DNA of 39,569 nt from Aquisalimonas sp. (GTDB lineage: Bacteria > Pseudomonadota > Gammaproteobacteria > Nitrococcales > Aquisalimonadaceae). Each line of letters begins with the position of its first letter. Position 1 is the first letter of the stretch. Location: positions 1 to 39,569 of the forward strand of contig SLBZ01000036.1 of the NCBI GenBank assembly GCA_007126095.1. The letters are read 5' to 3'. The translations under genes were made by a program, and so were the position numbers. Shown here in pieces: positions 17,871 to 26,860 of this stretch. The notes under the pieces were generated by a model. The model saw only the letters and a program-made list of their open reading frames with translations. It had not been told where the DNA came from and ran no database searches.

Positions 17871-18749
17871 TTACCCCTCTCGCCCCCCGACCTCTTGATC
17901 CTGATCATCATCGGGTGCGGCCTGCTGCACGGGGAATGGGCGGGTAGCACGGCCGGTGTAGAGGCTGACATGCGGGTAGGGAATCTCCACGCCGTGCTCG
18001 TCGAACGCCCTCTTGATCTCCAGCGGCAGGGTGTTGCGCAACTCGATGAAATTGTCCCTGACCGCCCACACCGACACCTGCAGATCCACCGACGAGCTGC
18101 CGAACCCCTGGAAGAAAATCTGCGGTTTCGGCTCTTCGAGACACAGCGGATTGGCATCCATGACGCCCTCCAGCACGGTCTTCACGCGACCAATGTCTTC
18201 CTTGTAGGCGACGCCCAGTTGCAGGTCATAGCGGCGGATGGGGAACCGCGAGTAGTTGGTGACCTGGGTCTTCACCAGCGTCTCGTTGGGCACGCGCACG
18301 AACAGGTTGTCGCGGGTGCGCAGCTTGACCGAGAGCAGGTCGATGGCCAGCACCTCGCCCATGGTGTCGCCAATCTGGACGAAATCACCGATCTGGAACG
18401 GCCGCTCGGCGATCAGGAACAGGCCGCTGATCAGGTTCGACGCCGAGGTCTGCGAGGCAAAGCCGATGGCCACGGTCAGAATGCCGGCCGCACCCAGCAG
18501 CACACCCAGACGGAATCCGAGCTGATGCAGCGCCGAGGCGATGACCAGGCCGAGGATCACGTAGAAGATCACCCGCCGGGCGATGGTGGTCTGGTGCAGA
18601 TCCAGGCGAAGGCTCAACACCCGCGCCGCCGACCGCGACACCAGCCGCGCCAGCAGCCAGCCTACGGCGAGTATGATGACGGCCTGCACCATACCGGCCC
18701 AGTTGACAGCCAGGAACTGATCCCAGAGGGTTGCGCCGAACTCTCCCAC
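17871..18749 (-). CDS. MscS-family mechanosensitive ion channel
   Basis: 292 residues. Three membrane segments at about 17-36, 58-78 and 82-118; the third carries the Gly/Ala-rich pore helix GAAGILTVAIGFASQTSASN followed by LISGLFLIAERPFQIGDFV, the MscS signature. The cytoplasmic beta and alpha/beta domains follow, and the tail is acidic. The start is GTG with GGAGG nine bases before it. It lies 33 bp upstream of fabI and 35 bp downstream of the DUF432 gene, within an operon for acyl and acetate metabolism. Channels of this family release solutes on hypo-osmotic shock. Confidence 0.92.
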   Translation of the reverse strand: MGEFGATLWDQFLAVNWAGMVQAVIILAVGWLLARLVSRSAARVLSLRLDLHQTTIARRVIFYVILGLVIASALHQLGFRLGVLLGAAGILTVAIGFASQTSASNLISGLFLIAERPFQIGDFVQIGDTMGEVLAIDLLSVKLRTRDNLFVRVPNETLVKTQVTNYSRFPIRRYDLQLGVAYKEDIGRVKTVLEGVMDANPLCLEEPKPQIFFQGFGSSSVDLQVSVWAVRDNFIELRNTLPLEIKRAFDEHGVEIPYPHVSLYTGRATRPFPVQQAAPDDDQDQEVGGREG

Positions 18750-18784
18750 CTACAGCTTCCTCCACACGTCAGTGTTGCGACCGC

Positions 18785-19585
18785 TCAGAACAGAGCGCTG
18801 AACGCCCGCACCAAGGTGTTGCGCTGGGGCGCTTCCCGCGGCTGGGCAATGATGGTGGCACCATCGGCCTCGGCAGGGGCTCCACGCCCCAGCTCCAGGT
18901 CGGCCAGGCCACCGTCGGCGCGCCGGGTCAACGTCACCTCCTCGCTCCAGAAGCGCCCGTCGCCATCACGATACAGGCTGAGGGTCGATACCGGCAGCCG
19001 CACTCGGTCCAGCAGCAGCGTATCGTCGCCGTGGTTGCGGATGACCAGGGGCGTGGTCGCCCGGTAGGGCAGGTGCGGGTGATCGGCGAGGTTCAGCCGG
19101 CACCGGCTGCGGGTGGCGTAGCAGACAATGCCTTCGCGGGTATTGTCGCCAAACCACGTATCGGACAGACGCATGCTCGGGAACTCGATCATCTGCCGTC
19201 GCGGCTCACCCGCAGACACCATCACCCAGAGCGGGTAGCTGAGGTACAGGCGCACCGTCTCCCCGGACGGGATGCTCAAAGGGGTCAGCGGTCGCGAGAC
19301 AATCCCGCGATCCGGCAGGCGCACGCTGATGGTGAGGTCGGGGCTATTGCCGCCGAGCACGAAACGGTGCTCCTTGCGGTCCGCCGTTTCATTACGGACC
19401 TCTTCCCGCCGTTCCATGGTGACGGTGTCGGCATACAGGTCGCCATCGCTGTGCTCGCGCAGCATCCACTCCATGGGGCTGCGGTGGATGGTGAGCGACA
19501 GCGGGCCGACCACCAGTGCCAGCGTGGTATCCACCGGCACGGAGAAATCCCCGACCCAGGCATCCGGGCGCAGGCGTTCGGTCAT
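18785..19585 (-). CDS. DUF432-like protein encoded beside mscS
   Basis: 266 residues from the ATG at 19585, which has GGGGGAAG before it and sits one base after the phaJ stop. No signal peptide or membrane segment is evident. The sequence is predicted beta-rich, with a conserved-looking SDTWFGDNTREGIVCYATRS patch and a C-terminal region with alternating hydrophobics (LLLDRVRLPVSTLSLY). I recognise it as resembling DUF432, a family better known from archaea. Its tight placement before mscS suggests a partner role for the channel. Function not known. Confidence 0.62.
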   Translation of the reverse strand: MTERLRPDAWVGDFSVPVDTTLALVVGPLSLTIHRSPMEWMLREHSDGDLYADTVTMERREEVRNETADRKEHRFVLGGNSPDLTISVRLPDRGIVSRPLTPLSIPSGETVRLYLSYPLWVMVSAGEPRRQMIEFPSMRLSDTWFGDNTREGIVCYATRSRCRLNLADHPHLPYRATTPLVIRNHGDDTLLLDRVRLPVSTLSLYRDGDGRFWSEEVTLTRRADGGLADLELGRGAPAEADGATIIAQPREAPQRNTLVRAFSALF

Positions 19586-19586
19586 G

Positions 19587-20012
19587 CTACTTCCCCCGGG
19601 ACGGCACCATGAGTACGGCTTCCCCCGTGGTGACGGGCTTGTCGTCAACGTAGCAGGTGGTGGCGCAGGTGACGATGTTCTTGTCCGGCCGCAGGCCGGT
19701 GACCTCCACCCGGGCGATGACCCGGTCACCGATCCGGACAGGCGCCTTGAAGCTCAGGGTCTGGTTGAGATAAACCGCGCCGGGCCCGGGCAGCTTCATG
19801 CCCATGACCGCGGACAGATATGCACCGCTCAGCATGCCGTGGGCGATACGGGTGCCAAAGCGCGTTGTGCGGGCGTAGTCTTCATCCAGGTGGAGCGGAT
19901 TGAAGTCGCTGCTCACGCCCGCGAAATTCACCAGATCCGCCTCCGCGACAGTCTTGGAAAACGACGCGTGCATCCCCAGTTCCAGCTCTTCGAAACGGTA
20001 TCCGTCGGTCAA
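19587..20012 (-). CDS. phaJ: MaoC-like (R)-specific enoyl-CoA hydratase
   Basis: 141 residues, a single hot-dog domain. The catalytic Asp36 and His41 of the hydratase motif are present (SSDFNPLHLDE), as is the overhanging GTRIAHGMLSGAYLSAV segment. PhaJ enzymes turn trans-enoyl-CoA from beta-oxidation into (R)-3-hydroxyacyl-CoA for PHA synthase; a phaC gene lies at 29-31 kb. The start is TTG, supported by a strong GGGAGG seven bases upstream. First gene of the run to ackA. A general MaoC hydratase role is the alternative. Confidence 0.82.
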   Translation of the reverse strand: MTDGYRFEELELGMHASFSKTVAEADLVNFAGVSSDFNPLHLDEDYARTTRFGTRIAHGMLSGAYLSAVMGMKLPGPGAVYLNQTLSFKAPVRIGDRVIARVEVTGLRPDKNIVTCATTCYVDDKPVTTGEAVLMVPSRGK

Positions 20013-20066
20013 CGATCAGCCTCCCTTTGGTGGACAACCAGACAATGACAGAAAACGGGCCGTGGC

Positions 20067-22556
20067 TCAGCCTTCATCCGCCTCCTGCAGCAGCCGCATC
20101 GGCGAGGCGCGGTAGAGTCGTCGCGTCGCCGCCAGCCCCGCCAGTGCGACCACCACCGCGCCGATCAATGCGCCAACCAGCGGCAGCCACGGGTTGAAGA
20201 CGTAATCCAGCTCGAACAGCTGGCGCGCCATGACCACACCGGCGGTGGCCGCCCCGGCACCGGCCAGCAACCCGGCCACCGCGCCGAGCAACAGGAACTC
20301 GGTGGCCGCCAGGCGGCGGATCAGCACCCGGCGCGCGCCCATGGCCCGCAGCATCGCGCTCTCGAACTGCCGCTCTTCCCGGGTGACCTGCAGCGCTGCC
20401 AGCAGCACCACCAGCCCCGAGAGCAAGGTGAGAAACGCCATCAGCTCCACCACGCGCGCCCCCTGGTCCATGATACCCCGCACCGTGTCGAGGATGGCCG
20501 TGACGTCAATCAGGGTGACACTGGGGTGCTGGCGCACCAGCTGCGCCAGCAGTGACGACTGCTCCGGTGGCAGGTAGAAGCTGGTGATGTACGTAGCCGG
20601 GGCATCGTCCAGCAGCCCGGGGGCGGCGGCGGCAAAGAAGTTCACGTTGAAGCTGTCCCACTGCACGGCGCGCAGGTTGGTAATGGGCGCGCTGTAGCGC
20701 TCGCCGGCGATGTCGAAGTGCAGGCTGTCACCCACGCCGACGCCGAGGCGCTCCGCCATCTCCTTTTCCAGCGAGAACTGCTCCGGGTCGGCCGGATCCG
20801 GCTCCCAGAAGGCGCCGGCCACCACGCGGTTGTCCTCCGGGAGCCGCTCCAGCCAGGAGAGATTGAACTCCCGCGCCACAAGGCGCTGGGTGCGCGGTTC
20901 GTCGTAGTCCGACGGGCGGATGTCCCGGTCGTTGATGCCCACGAGACGGGCCCGGACCATGGGATACACCGACGTCTCCACGCCGGCGTCGTCGAGCATG
21001 GCAGCGAGGTCGTCGGCCTCGTCCGGCTGGATATTGATGAGGAAGTAGTTGGCGGCGTCATCGGGCACGCCCCCCTGCCAGGTGGCCAGGAGATCGTTGC
21101 GCACCAGCGTCAGCAGCACCAGCGCCATCAGCCCGAGACCCAGCGCCATGATCTGGATGACCGCCGTCCACGGGCGACGGGTGAGGCCCGAGAGCAGCAG
21201 AGACGCACTGCCACGCCGGCCGCGCTGACGCCGCAGGAACCAGATCACGCCACCACCGGCCAGCGCCAGGGCAGCAAGCGTGCCCATGACGGCGCCGAAG
21301 ACGTAGACACTGAGCAGCAGATCGCCCGCCTGCCACCACATCAGGGCGAAGACCGCGGCCAGGGCGAAGACGTAGATGCTGGCGCCACGGTAGACGTGAT
21401 TGCCCAGGTCCCGGCGCAGCACCCGCAGCGGCGGCACGCGCTTGAGCCGGAGCACCGTGGGGATGGCGAAGCCCAGCAAGATCACCTGGGCTGCGAGAAT
21501 GCCCACCGCGGCCGGCCGGGGCGACGGGGGCGGCAACGCAGGCAGGTAGTCGGCCAGCAGCTCCAGCATGGCCAGATGGACCAGGAACCCGAGCGCGGTA
21601 CCGGCCACCGCGGCGAACAGGCCCAGCCAGATCATCTTCCAGGTCAGCATGGCGACGATCTGCCTCTGGGTGGCGCCCAGGCAACGCATCACCGCGACCC
21701 GATCCAGGTGACGGGCCGCGTAGCGGCGGATGGTCAGCAACATGGCAACACCCCCCACCACCACGGTGAGCAGCGCGCTCAGGCCGAGGAACCGCTCCGC
21801 GGCCTCCATGGCCTGGGCGACGCCGGGCTGCTCCTGCCCCGGGGCCTCCAGTGCCTGGTCGTCGCCGAGCCGGCGCTCCACCTGGCGCGCCCATTCGGCA
21901 ACGTCACCGCTGTCGCCGGCCACCAGCAGGCGGTGTGTCACGCGGCTGGCCTCCTGAACCAGACCGGTGTCGGGCACGTCATCCAGGTGCATCATCACTC
22001 GCGGCGACAGGCTCTGGAAACCACCCCCGCGGTCGGGCTCCAGGAACAGAAGCTGGCTCAGGGTGAAGCGGCTGGCGCCCAGCTCCACCGCGTCACCGGG
22101 ATCCAGACCGAGTTGCAGGAGCAGCCGCGGCTCGGCCCAGACCTCGCCGCGCTCGGGGATGCCGTCGACCGGCCGGGCGTCGGCGTCCGGGTCGCTGCCC
22201 ACTTCAAGGCGGCCGCGCAGGGGGTAGCCATGGCTGACCGCCTTCACGGTAGTCAGCTGCGTTTCATCGCCGGCCAGTACGACACTGGTGAACTCCAGCG
22301 TGCGCGCGGTGGTCAGACCAAGCTCAAGGGCGAGGCTCTCCGGTTCGGGGCCGATGGCGGAGTTGCTCACCAGCGCCCGGTCGGCACCCAGCAGTTCGGC
22401 AGCGCGCCCCTCGGTGCCGGCGGCGACGCGATCCGCCAGCCAGGCCACCGCGGTAATGGCCGTGACCGCCAGCACCACGGCGGTGGCCAGCAGGCGCAGC
22501 TCACCGGCTCGCCAGTCCCGCCTGAGCAGGCGCAGCCCCTGGCGCGGCGCTCTCAT
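20067..22556 (-). CDS. ybbP: FtsX-like ABC transporter permease (YbbP type)
   Basis: 829 residues, a large inner-membrane protein with two FtsX-type permease halves. An N-terminal membrane anchor (LLATAVVLAVTAITAVAWLADRVA) precedes an extracytoplasmic domain. A first membrane block is at about 260-420 (LTVVVGGVAMLLTIRRYAAR). A second extracytoplasmic domain and the C-terminal block (LVVLLAALQVTREERQFESA, RAMGARRVLIRRL) follow. The start overlaps the ybbA stop (ATGA). In Escherichia coli ybbA-ybbP lie beside tesA as here. Substrate unproven; export of lipidic compounds is often suggested. Confidence 0.92.
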   Translation of the reverse strand: MRAPRQGLRLLRRDWRAGELRLLATAVVLAVTAITAVAWLADRVAAGTEGRAAELLGADRALVSNSAIGPEPESLALELGLTTARTLEFTSVVLAGDETQLTTVKAVSHGYPLRGRLEVGSDPDADARPVDGIPERGEVWAEPRLLLQLGLDPGDAVELGASRFTLSQLLFLEPDRGGGFQSLSPRVMMHLDDVPDTGLVQEASRVTHRLLVAGDSGDVAEWARQVERRLGDDQALEAPGQEQPGVAQAMEAAERFLGLSALLTVVVGGVAMLLTIRRYAARHLDRVAVMRCLGATQRQIVAMLTWKMIWLGLFAAVAGTALGFLVHLAMLELLADYLPALPPPSPRPAAVGILAAQVILLGFAIPTVLRLKRVPPLRVLRRDLGNHVYRGASIYVFALAAVFALMWWQAGDLLLSVYVFGAVMGTLAALALAGGGVIWFLRRQRGRRGSASLLLSGLTRRPWTAVIQIMALGLGLMALVLLTLVRNDLLATWQGGVPDDAANYFLINIQPDEADDLAAMLDDAGVETSVYPMVRARLVGINDRDIRPSDYDEPRTQRLVAREFNLSWLERLPEDNRVVAGAFWEPDPADPEQFSLEKEMAERLGVGVGDSLHFDIAGERYSAPITNLRAVQWDSFNVNFFAAAAPGLLDDAPATYITSFYLPPEQSSLLAQLVRQHPSVTLIDVTAILDTVRGIMDQGARVVELMAFLTLLSGLVVLLAALQVTREERQFESAMLRAMGARRVLIRRLAATEFLLLGAVAGLLAGAGAATAGVVMARQLFELDYVFNPWLPLVGALIGAVVVALAGLAATRRLYRASPMRLLQEADEG

Positions 22557-23239
22557 GCGGCCACCAACTGGCCGCGATCCAGGTGCAGGGTACGGTGGCA
22601 GCGCGCCGCGAGCTGCGGGTCGTGGGTGACCACCACCAACGTGGTGCCGTGGGCCCGGTTGAGCTCGAACAGGAGATCCTGAATGCGCGCACCGGTGGTC
22701 TGGTCCAGATTACCCGTGGGTTCATCGGCGAACAGCACCCGCGGTTCGCCGACAAAGGCCCGGGCGATGGCGACGCGCTGCTGCTCGCCGCCGGACAACT
22801 GATTCGGGTAGTGCTCCATGCGCTCCGCCAGCCCGACCTGCTCCAGCGCCCGCCGCGCGGGCGTCTCCGGGTCTTTGCGGTTGGCCAGTTCCAGGGGCAT
22901 CATCACGTTCTCCAGGGCGGTCAGCCCGCCCAGCAGGTGAAACGCCTGGAAAACGAACCCCACCTGCTCGCCCCGCACCCGCGCGCGCTGGTCTTCGTCC
23001 AGCGCGGTCAGTTCGGAGCGGCCGATGTGCACACGGCCTTCAGTGGGCATGTCGAGGCCGGCCAGCAGGCCGAGCAGCGTGGATTTTCCGGATCCGGAGG
23101 CGCCGAGAATCGCGAGCGTTTCTCCCTGCGCGATGGCAAGATCGATATCCTGAAACAAACGAATGTCACCATCGGGACCGCGGAAGACCATGCCGAGCCC
23201 TTCAGCACGAAGCACACTGCCGCTTGCACCTTCACCCAT
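22553..23239 (-). CDS. ybbA: ABC transporter ATP-binding protein (YbbA type)
   Basis: 228 residues from the ATG at 23239 (a GTG one codon earlier is an alternative). Walker A is [11 protein letters not shown], the signature is [17 protein letters not shown], and Walker [13 protein letters not shown]; all are intact. It belongs to the MacB/LolD subgroup that partners FtsX-type permeases. Its first 50 or so bases overlap the divergent tesA coding region. Confidence 0.95.
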   Translation of the reverse strand: MGEGASGSVLRAEGLGMVFRGPDGDIRLFQDIDLAIAQGETLAILGASGSGKSTLLGLLAGLDMPTEGRVHIGRSELTALDEDQRARVRGEQVGFVFQAFHLLGGLTALENVMMPLELANRKDPETPARRALEQVGLAERMEHYPNQLSGGEQQRVAIARAFVGEPRVLFADEPTGNLDQTTGARIQDLLFELNRAHGTTLVVVTHDPQLAARCHRTLHLDRGQLVAA

Positions 23240-23867
23240 CACTCACACCCTCCTGCTGCGCCTCGCCGTGGCGGCGTTCCTGTTACTGGGCCTGGCCGGC
23301 GGGGTCGCCGCCGGCGACCGCACCATTCTCGTTCTCGGCGACAGCCTGAGCGCCGCCTACGGCATGGACCGCGACCAGGGCTGGGTTGCCCTGCTGGAGC
23401 AGCGACTGGCCGACGAAGAGCTGCCGTGGCGCACCGCCAATGCCAGCACCGGCGGTGACACCACGCGCAACGGCCTCAGCCGCCTGCCACAGGCCCTGGA
23501 ACGCCACGAGCCGGCGATCGTCGTGGTCGCCCTGGGCGGCAACGATGGCTTGCGCGGCGTCAGTCCCGGGGAGATCGAGCGCAATCTGGAACGCATCGTG
23601 GAGACGGCCCGCGACGCGGGCGCCCGGGTTCTCATCGCCGGCGTCCGCATTCCCCCGAATTACGGCCAGGCCTATACTGAACGGTTTGCCCAGGCTTTCG
23701 CCAATGTTGCCACGGAATACGATCTGGCGCTGGTGCCGCGCATCCTCGACGGCGTCGCCGAGGATCCGGGCCTCATGCAGAGCGATGGCATCCACCCTGC
23801 CGCCGACGCCCAGCCCCGGATTCTGGACAACATCTGGTCGGAGTTGAGACCCATGCTGGCCGAGTAA
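23190..23867 (+). CDS. tesA: Arylesterase / acyl-CoA thioesterase I (TesA), SGNH hydrolase
   Basis: Periplasmic esterase, thioesterase and lysophospholipase of the SGNH family. Block I GDSLSAAYG, the Asn block GGNDGLRG and the catalytic DGIHP are all present. A hydrophobic stretch LLLRLAVAAFLLLGLAGGVAAG shows a signal peptide. The true start is uncertain: ATG at 23190 or 23163 would both overlap the divergent ybbA gene and give a long n-region, while a GTG at 23268 would leave too short a signal. Neither ATG has a good ribosome binding site. The divergent tesA/ybbA order matches Escherichia coli. Confidence 0.9.
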   Translation: MPSPSARSTLPLAPSPITHTLLLRLAVAAFLLLGLAGGVAAGDRTILVLGDSLSAAYGMDRDQGWVALLEQRLADEELPWRTANASTGGDTTRNGLSRLPQALERHEPAIVVVALGGNDGLRGVSPGEIERNLERIVETARDAGARVLIAGVRIPPNYGQAYTERFAQAFANVATEYDLALVPRILDGVAEDPGLMQSDGIHPAADAQPRILDNIWSELRPMLAE

Positions 23868-23900
23868 GGTTCCCGGGGTCACCGGCAGAAACTCCGGGGG

Positions 23901-24058
23901 ATGGTGGACCTGAAGGTCCACCCTACGGGGTCGGGCCCGGGTGCCGGGCGTGGTAACCGGGCGCTCGACGGTTGCGCGGTGGACCTGAAGGTCCACCCTA
24001 CTCCCGGGGCGGCACAGTGCCCCAAGCTCGGCGTAGGGTGGACCTTCAGGTCCACCAT
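23901..24058. repeat. REPIN-like hairpin repeat cluster, locus 2 (3 copies)
   Basis: Copies at 23901-23927 (forward), 23978-24001 (forward) and 24032-24058 (reverse), all with the exact stem GGTGGACCT / AGGTCCACC. The inner forward/reverse pair is about 30 bases apart with CTAC tails facing each other. The cluster occupies most of the gap between the converging tesA and rdgC genes. No other candidate terminator is seen there. Confidence 0.85.
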
Positions 24059-24133
24059 GTGCGGGCGCTCCCGCCCGGGCACGGGCGTAGCCTTACCCCA
24101 TGCGCGCGTTCAGGCGGCGGCGGTCGCCCGCGG

Positions 24134-25033
24134 TCACTCCTCGTTCAGTACGTCCAGCAGCCGCGGGATCAGACGCGCCAGCTCCAGGCTCATGATGGTG
24201 AAGTCGCTGTCGAAGCGCTCGGCGTCGGTGTTCGTCTCGGTCTCCGCACGCTCGTCCTGGACGGCGTCCAGAAACCGCAGGCGCTTGATGCTCATGTCGG
24301 CATCCAGCATGAAGCTGACGCGATCCTGCCAGGTCAGGGAGAGACGGGAGACCCGTTTGCCGGCCTTGATGTGGTTCTTGACCTCGGTGGAGGAGAGGTC
24401 GATGCGCTTGCAGCGGATCTCGCCCCCTTCCAGCTCCGGATCGACAAGCACGCATTCGTCGCCGAGGGCGAAATCCGTGGGCAGGCTGTCGCGGGTGAGC
24501 CAGCGCGTCATCACCGACTGCGGCGCGGCATCCGGCTCCGCGGGTGCCACCGGCAGGGTGCCGAGCACATCGCGCAGGCGCTCGCTGAACTCCTCCGCCT
24601 TCTTCCAGTTGGCGGCGTCCACCAGCAGCCAGCCGTTTTTCGTGTCCACGTAGCCGAAGGTGCGCTTGCTGCGGCTGAACGCCCGCGGCAGCAGATCCAG
24701 CACGATCTCGTCCTTGAGGCGGTCCTTCTCCTTCTTGCGGACCTTGCGCGCCTCCTGTTCCTCGATCACGTGCACCCGCTCCTGCAGCGATTCACGGATC
24801 ACGGCGGCCGGCATGAGCTTGCTCTCCTCCTTGAGTGCCAGCATCAGGCAGCCACCGGCAGGATGAACGAGTGGGGCGTGCCCCTCGCCCAGGGGCGGGC
24901 TCCAGCCACCGGATTCCATGTCCAGCCGGCCGCAGGGTTCGAACACGTCTCGGGCCAGACGCTCGTCCAGGGCCTCGGCATCGTGGGGGAAGTCCTGCTC
25001 CAGGACGTAGAGGCAGAGGTTCTTGAACCACAT
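24134..25033 (-). CDS. rdgC: Recombination-associated protein RdgC
   Basis: 299 residues, near the 303 of Escherichia coli. RdgC forms a ring-shaped dimer that binds double-stranded DNA without sequence preference and can limit RecA action. The N-terminus MWFKNLCLYVLEQDF and the segment FGYVDTKNGWLLVDAAN are typical. ATG at 25033 has AAGGA eight bases upstream; a longer reading frame into the repeats upstream would only encode repeat-derived residues. The gene is bracketed by REPIN-like clusters on both sides. Confidence 0.95.
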   Translation of the reverse strand: MWFKNLCLYVLEQDFPHDAEALDERLARDVFEPCGRLDMESGGWSPPLGEGHAPLVHPAGGCLMLALKEESKLMPAAVIRESLQERVHVIEEQEARKVRKKEKDRLKDEIVLDLLPRAFSRSKRTFGYVDTKNGWLLVDAANWKKAEEFSERLRDVLGTLPVAPAEPDAAPQSVMTRWLTRDSLPTDFALGDECVLVDPELEGGEIRCKRIDLSSTEVKNHIKAGKRVSRLSLTWQDRVSFMLDADMSIKRLRFLDAVQDERAETETNTDAERFDSDFTIMSLELARLIPRLLDVLNEE

Positions 25034-25086
25034 AGTGTGTTCCTTGTCGGTGTTGGGAGTCATGGGGTGGTGGACTGGATCGGGGT

Positions 25087-25168
25087 GGTGGACCTGAAGG
25101 TCCACCCTACGCCCGATTCATGCAACCAGGCCTGGCTCACGGGTAGGGTGGACCTTCAGGTCCACCAT
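25087..25168. repeat. REPIN-like hairpin repeat pair, locus 3 (2 copies)
   Basis: One forward copy at 25087-25111 and one reverse copy at 25143-25168, both with the full GGTGGACCT / AGGTCCACC stem, about 31 bases apart and CTAC tails inward. The pair starts 5 bases after the purK stop and lies 54-135 bases before the rdgC ATG. It therefore sits in the purK 3' end and in the likely rdgC promoter or leader region. Confidence 0.85.
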
Positions 25169-25173
25169 CGACG

Positions 25174-26310
25174 TTACCGCGTCAGGGCCGCCCGTGCGGC
25201 CAGGGCGCGCTGCCGGGCGTCATCGTGATCGCGACCGAATGCGACCATGTGCCCCATCTTGCGCCCCGGCTTGGCTTCGCTCTTGCCGTACAGGTGCAGC
25301 TTGACCTGCGGGTCGCCCAGGGCGGCCGACCAGTCGGGCTCGCCCGCGGCCCAGAGATCGCCGAGCAGATTGACCATGGCCGCCGGCCGCAGCAGTTCGG
25401 TACTACCGAGGGGCAGGCCGCACACGGCGCGCACCTGCTGCTCGAACTGGCTGGTGACGCTGGCATCGAAGCTGAAATGCCCGGAGTTGTGGGGGCGCGG
25501 CGCCAGTTCGTTGACCATCAGCTCGCCATCGGCGCGCAGGAAGAACTCCACGCACAGCACGCCCACCACGTCCAGCGCCTCGAGGATGCCGCGGGCGACG
25601 TCCACAGCGCGCTCGCGCACGGGAGCCGGCAGCGGCGCCTCCGGGACGGAGACATCGAGAATGTGGTCGCGGTGATCGTTGATGACCACGCCCCAGTGGG
25701 CAAAGCTGCCGTCGGTGCCGCGCGCGGCGACCACGGAGACCTCGCACTGGAAGTCCACCAGCGTCTCCAGCACCGCCGGGCCGCTGCCGATACTCTCCCA
25801 GGCGGCATCCACTTCAGCCGCGTCGCGGATCACCGCCTGCCCCTTGCCGTCATAGCCGAAACCGGCGGTCTTGAGCACGGCGGGCAGGCCGAGGGCAGCG
25901 ATGGCACCGTCCAGCGCCTCGCGGGAGTCCACGTCCCGGAACGGGGTCACCGGGAAGCCGTGGCCGTTGAGAAACCCTTTCTCGCGGCTGCGATTCTGGC
26001 ACACGTGCAGCACCTGCCCGGCCGGCCGCACCGGCGCGTAACGCTCGGCGCACTCGGTGGTTGCCGCAGGCACGTTCTCGAACTCGAAGGTGAGCACATC
26101 CACACCGCGGGCGAAGTCGGCGACGGCGTTGAGGTCGTCATACTCGGCCGTCACTTCGCGATCGGCAAGATGGCCGGTTGGTGTGTCGGCACCGGGTGAC
26201 AGGGTGTGCACGCGATAGCCGAGCCGGCGCGCCGCCGAGGCGGTCATCCGCCCGAGCTGGCCGCTGCCGAGAATGCCGATGATGGCGCCGGGGAGAATGG
26301 CCTCGCTCAC
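25174..26310 (-). CDS. purK: N5-carboxyaminoimidazole ribonucleotide synthase
   Basis: 378 residues. ATP-grasp enzyme that carboxylates AIR to N5-CAIR in purine synthesis, feeding PurE. The N-terminal [18 protein letters not shown] stretch ([16 protein letters not shown]), the ATP-grasp [14 protein letters not shown] loop and [14 protein letters not shown] are clear. The start is a GTG at 26310 that overlaps the purE stop (GTGA); a longer frame into purE is not plausible. Ends beside a REPIN pair. Confidence 0.96.
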   Translation of the reverse strand: MSEAILPGAIIGILGSGQLGRMTASAARRLGYRVHTLSPGADTPTGHLADREVTAEYDDLNAVADFARGVDVLTFEFENVPAATTECAERYAPVRPAGQVLHVCQNRSREKGFLNGHGFPVTPFRDVDSREALDGAIAALGLPAVLKTAGFGYDGKGQAVIRDAAEVDAAWESIGSGPAVLETLVDFQCEVSVVAARGTDGSFAHWGVVINDHRDHILDVSVPEAPLPAPVRERAVDVARGILEALDVVGVLCVEFFLRADGELMVNELAPRPHNSGHFSFDASVTSQFEQQVRAVCGLPLGSTELLRPAAMVNLLGDLWAAGEPDWSAALGDPQVKLHLYGKSEAKPGRKMGHMVAFGRDHDDARQRALAARAALTR

Positions 26311-26795
26311 GGCAGGGTGTCCTCCATGACTTTCTGCGCCTGTGCGCGCCGGAAGCCGTGCAGTTTCTCCCGCAGCTCCGGCCGGCTGTTGGCGAGAATC
26401 GAAACCGCCAGCAGCGCGGCATTCTTCGCCCCTGCGGTGCCGATGGCCAGCGTGGCCACGGGCACGCCGCCGGGCATCTGCACGATGGAATACAGGGAGT
26501 CGATGCCTTTCATGGTCCGGCTCTCCACCGGCACACCAAGCACCGGCACGGTGGTCTGGGCGGCGACCATACCGGGCAGGTGAGCGGCGCCGCCGGCACC
26601 GGCGATGATCACTTCCAGGCCGCGCCCTTCCGCCTCGGCGGCGTACTGGGCCATCCACTCAGGGGTCCGGTGCGCGGAGACGATCCGGCACTCGTGGGCC
26701 ACCCCGAACTCGGTCAACGTCTCGTCGGCGTGGATCATGGTGTCCCAGTCCGACTTGCTGCCCATGATCACGCCCACCAGCGGCTGTTCACTCAT
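26307..26795 (-). CDS. purE: N5-carboxyaminoimidazole ribonucleotide mutase
   Basis: 162 residues, class I PurE, which moves the carboxylate from N5-CAIR to CAIR. The motifs [32 protein letters not shown] and [15 protein letters not shown] are all intact. It is the first gene of the purEK pair. An extended -10 element lies upstream. Confidence 0.97.
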   Translation of the reverse strand: MSEQPLVGVIMGSKSDWDTMIHADETLTEFGVAHECRIVSAHRTPEWMAQYAAEAEGRGLEVIIAGAGGAAHLPGMVAAQTTVPVLGVPVESRTMKGIDSLYSIVQMPGGVPVATLAIGTAGAKNAALLAVSILANSRPELREKLHGFRRAQAQKVMEDTLP

Positions 26796-26825
26796 ATCTG
26801 CATCCGTTCGCGGAAAAAACCAGAG

Positions 26826-26834
26826 ATTCTAGCA
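26826..26834 (-). promoter_or_regulatory. Extended -10 promoter element before purE
   Basis: On the minus strand the sequence TGCTAGAAT combines the extended -10 TGn with a TAGAAT box (5 of 6 matches), about 30 bases before the purE ATG. I see no convincing -35 box at the right distance. No PurR operator was recognised. Confidence 0.35.
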
Positions 26835-26860
26835 CCTCACGGCGCACAAACAGAGTGCCC

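Noticed and set aside
16245..19067. A 940-codon plus-strand open frame opposite pta, fabI and mscS
   Set aside because: Antisense shadow across three well-recognised genes; composition is His/Gln/Arg-rich with no domain.
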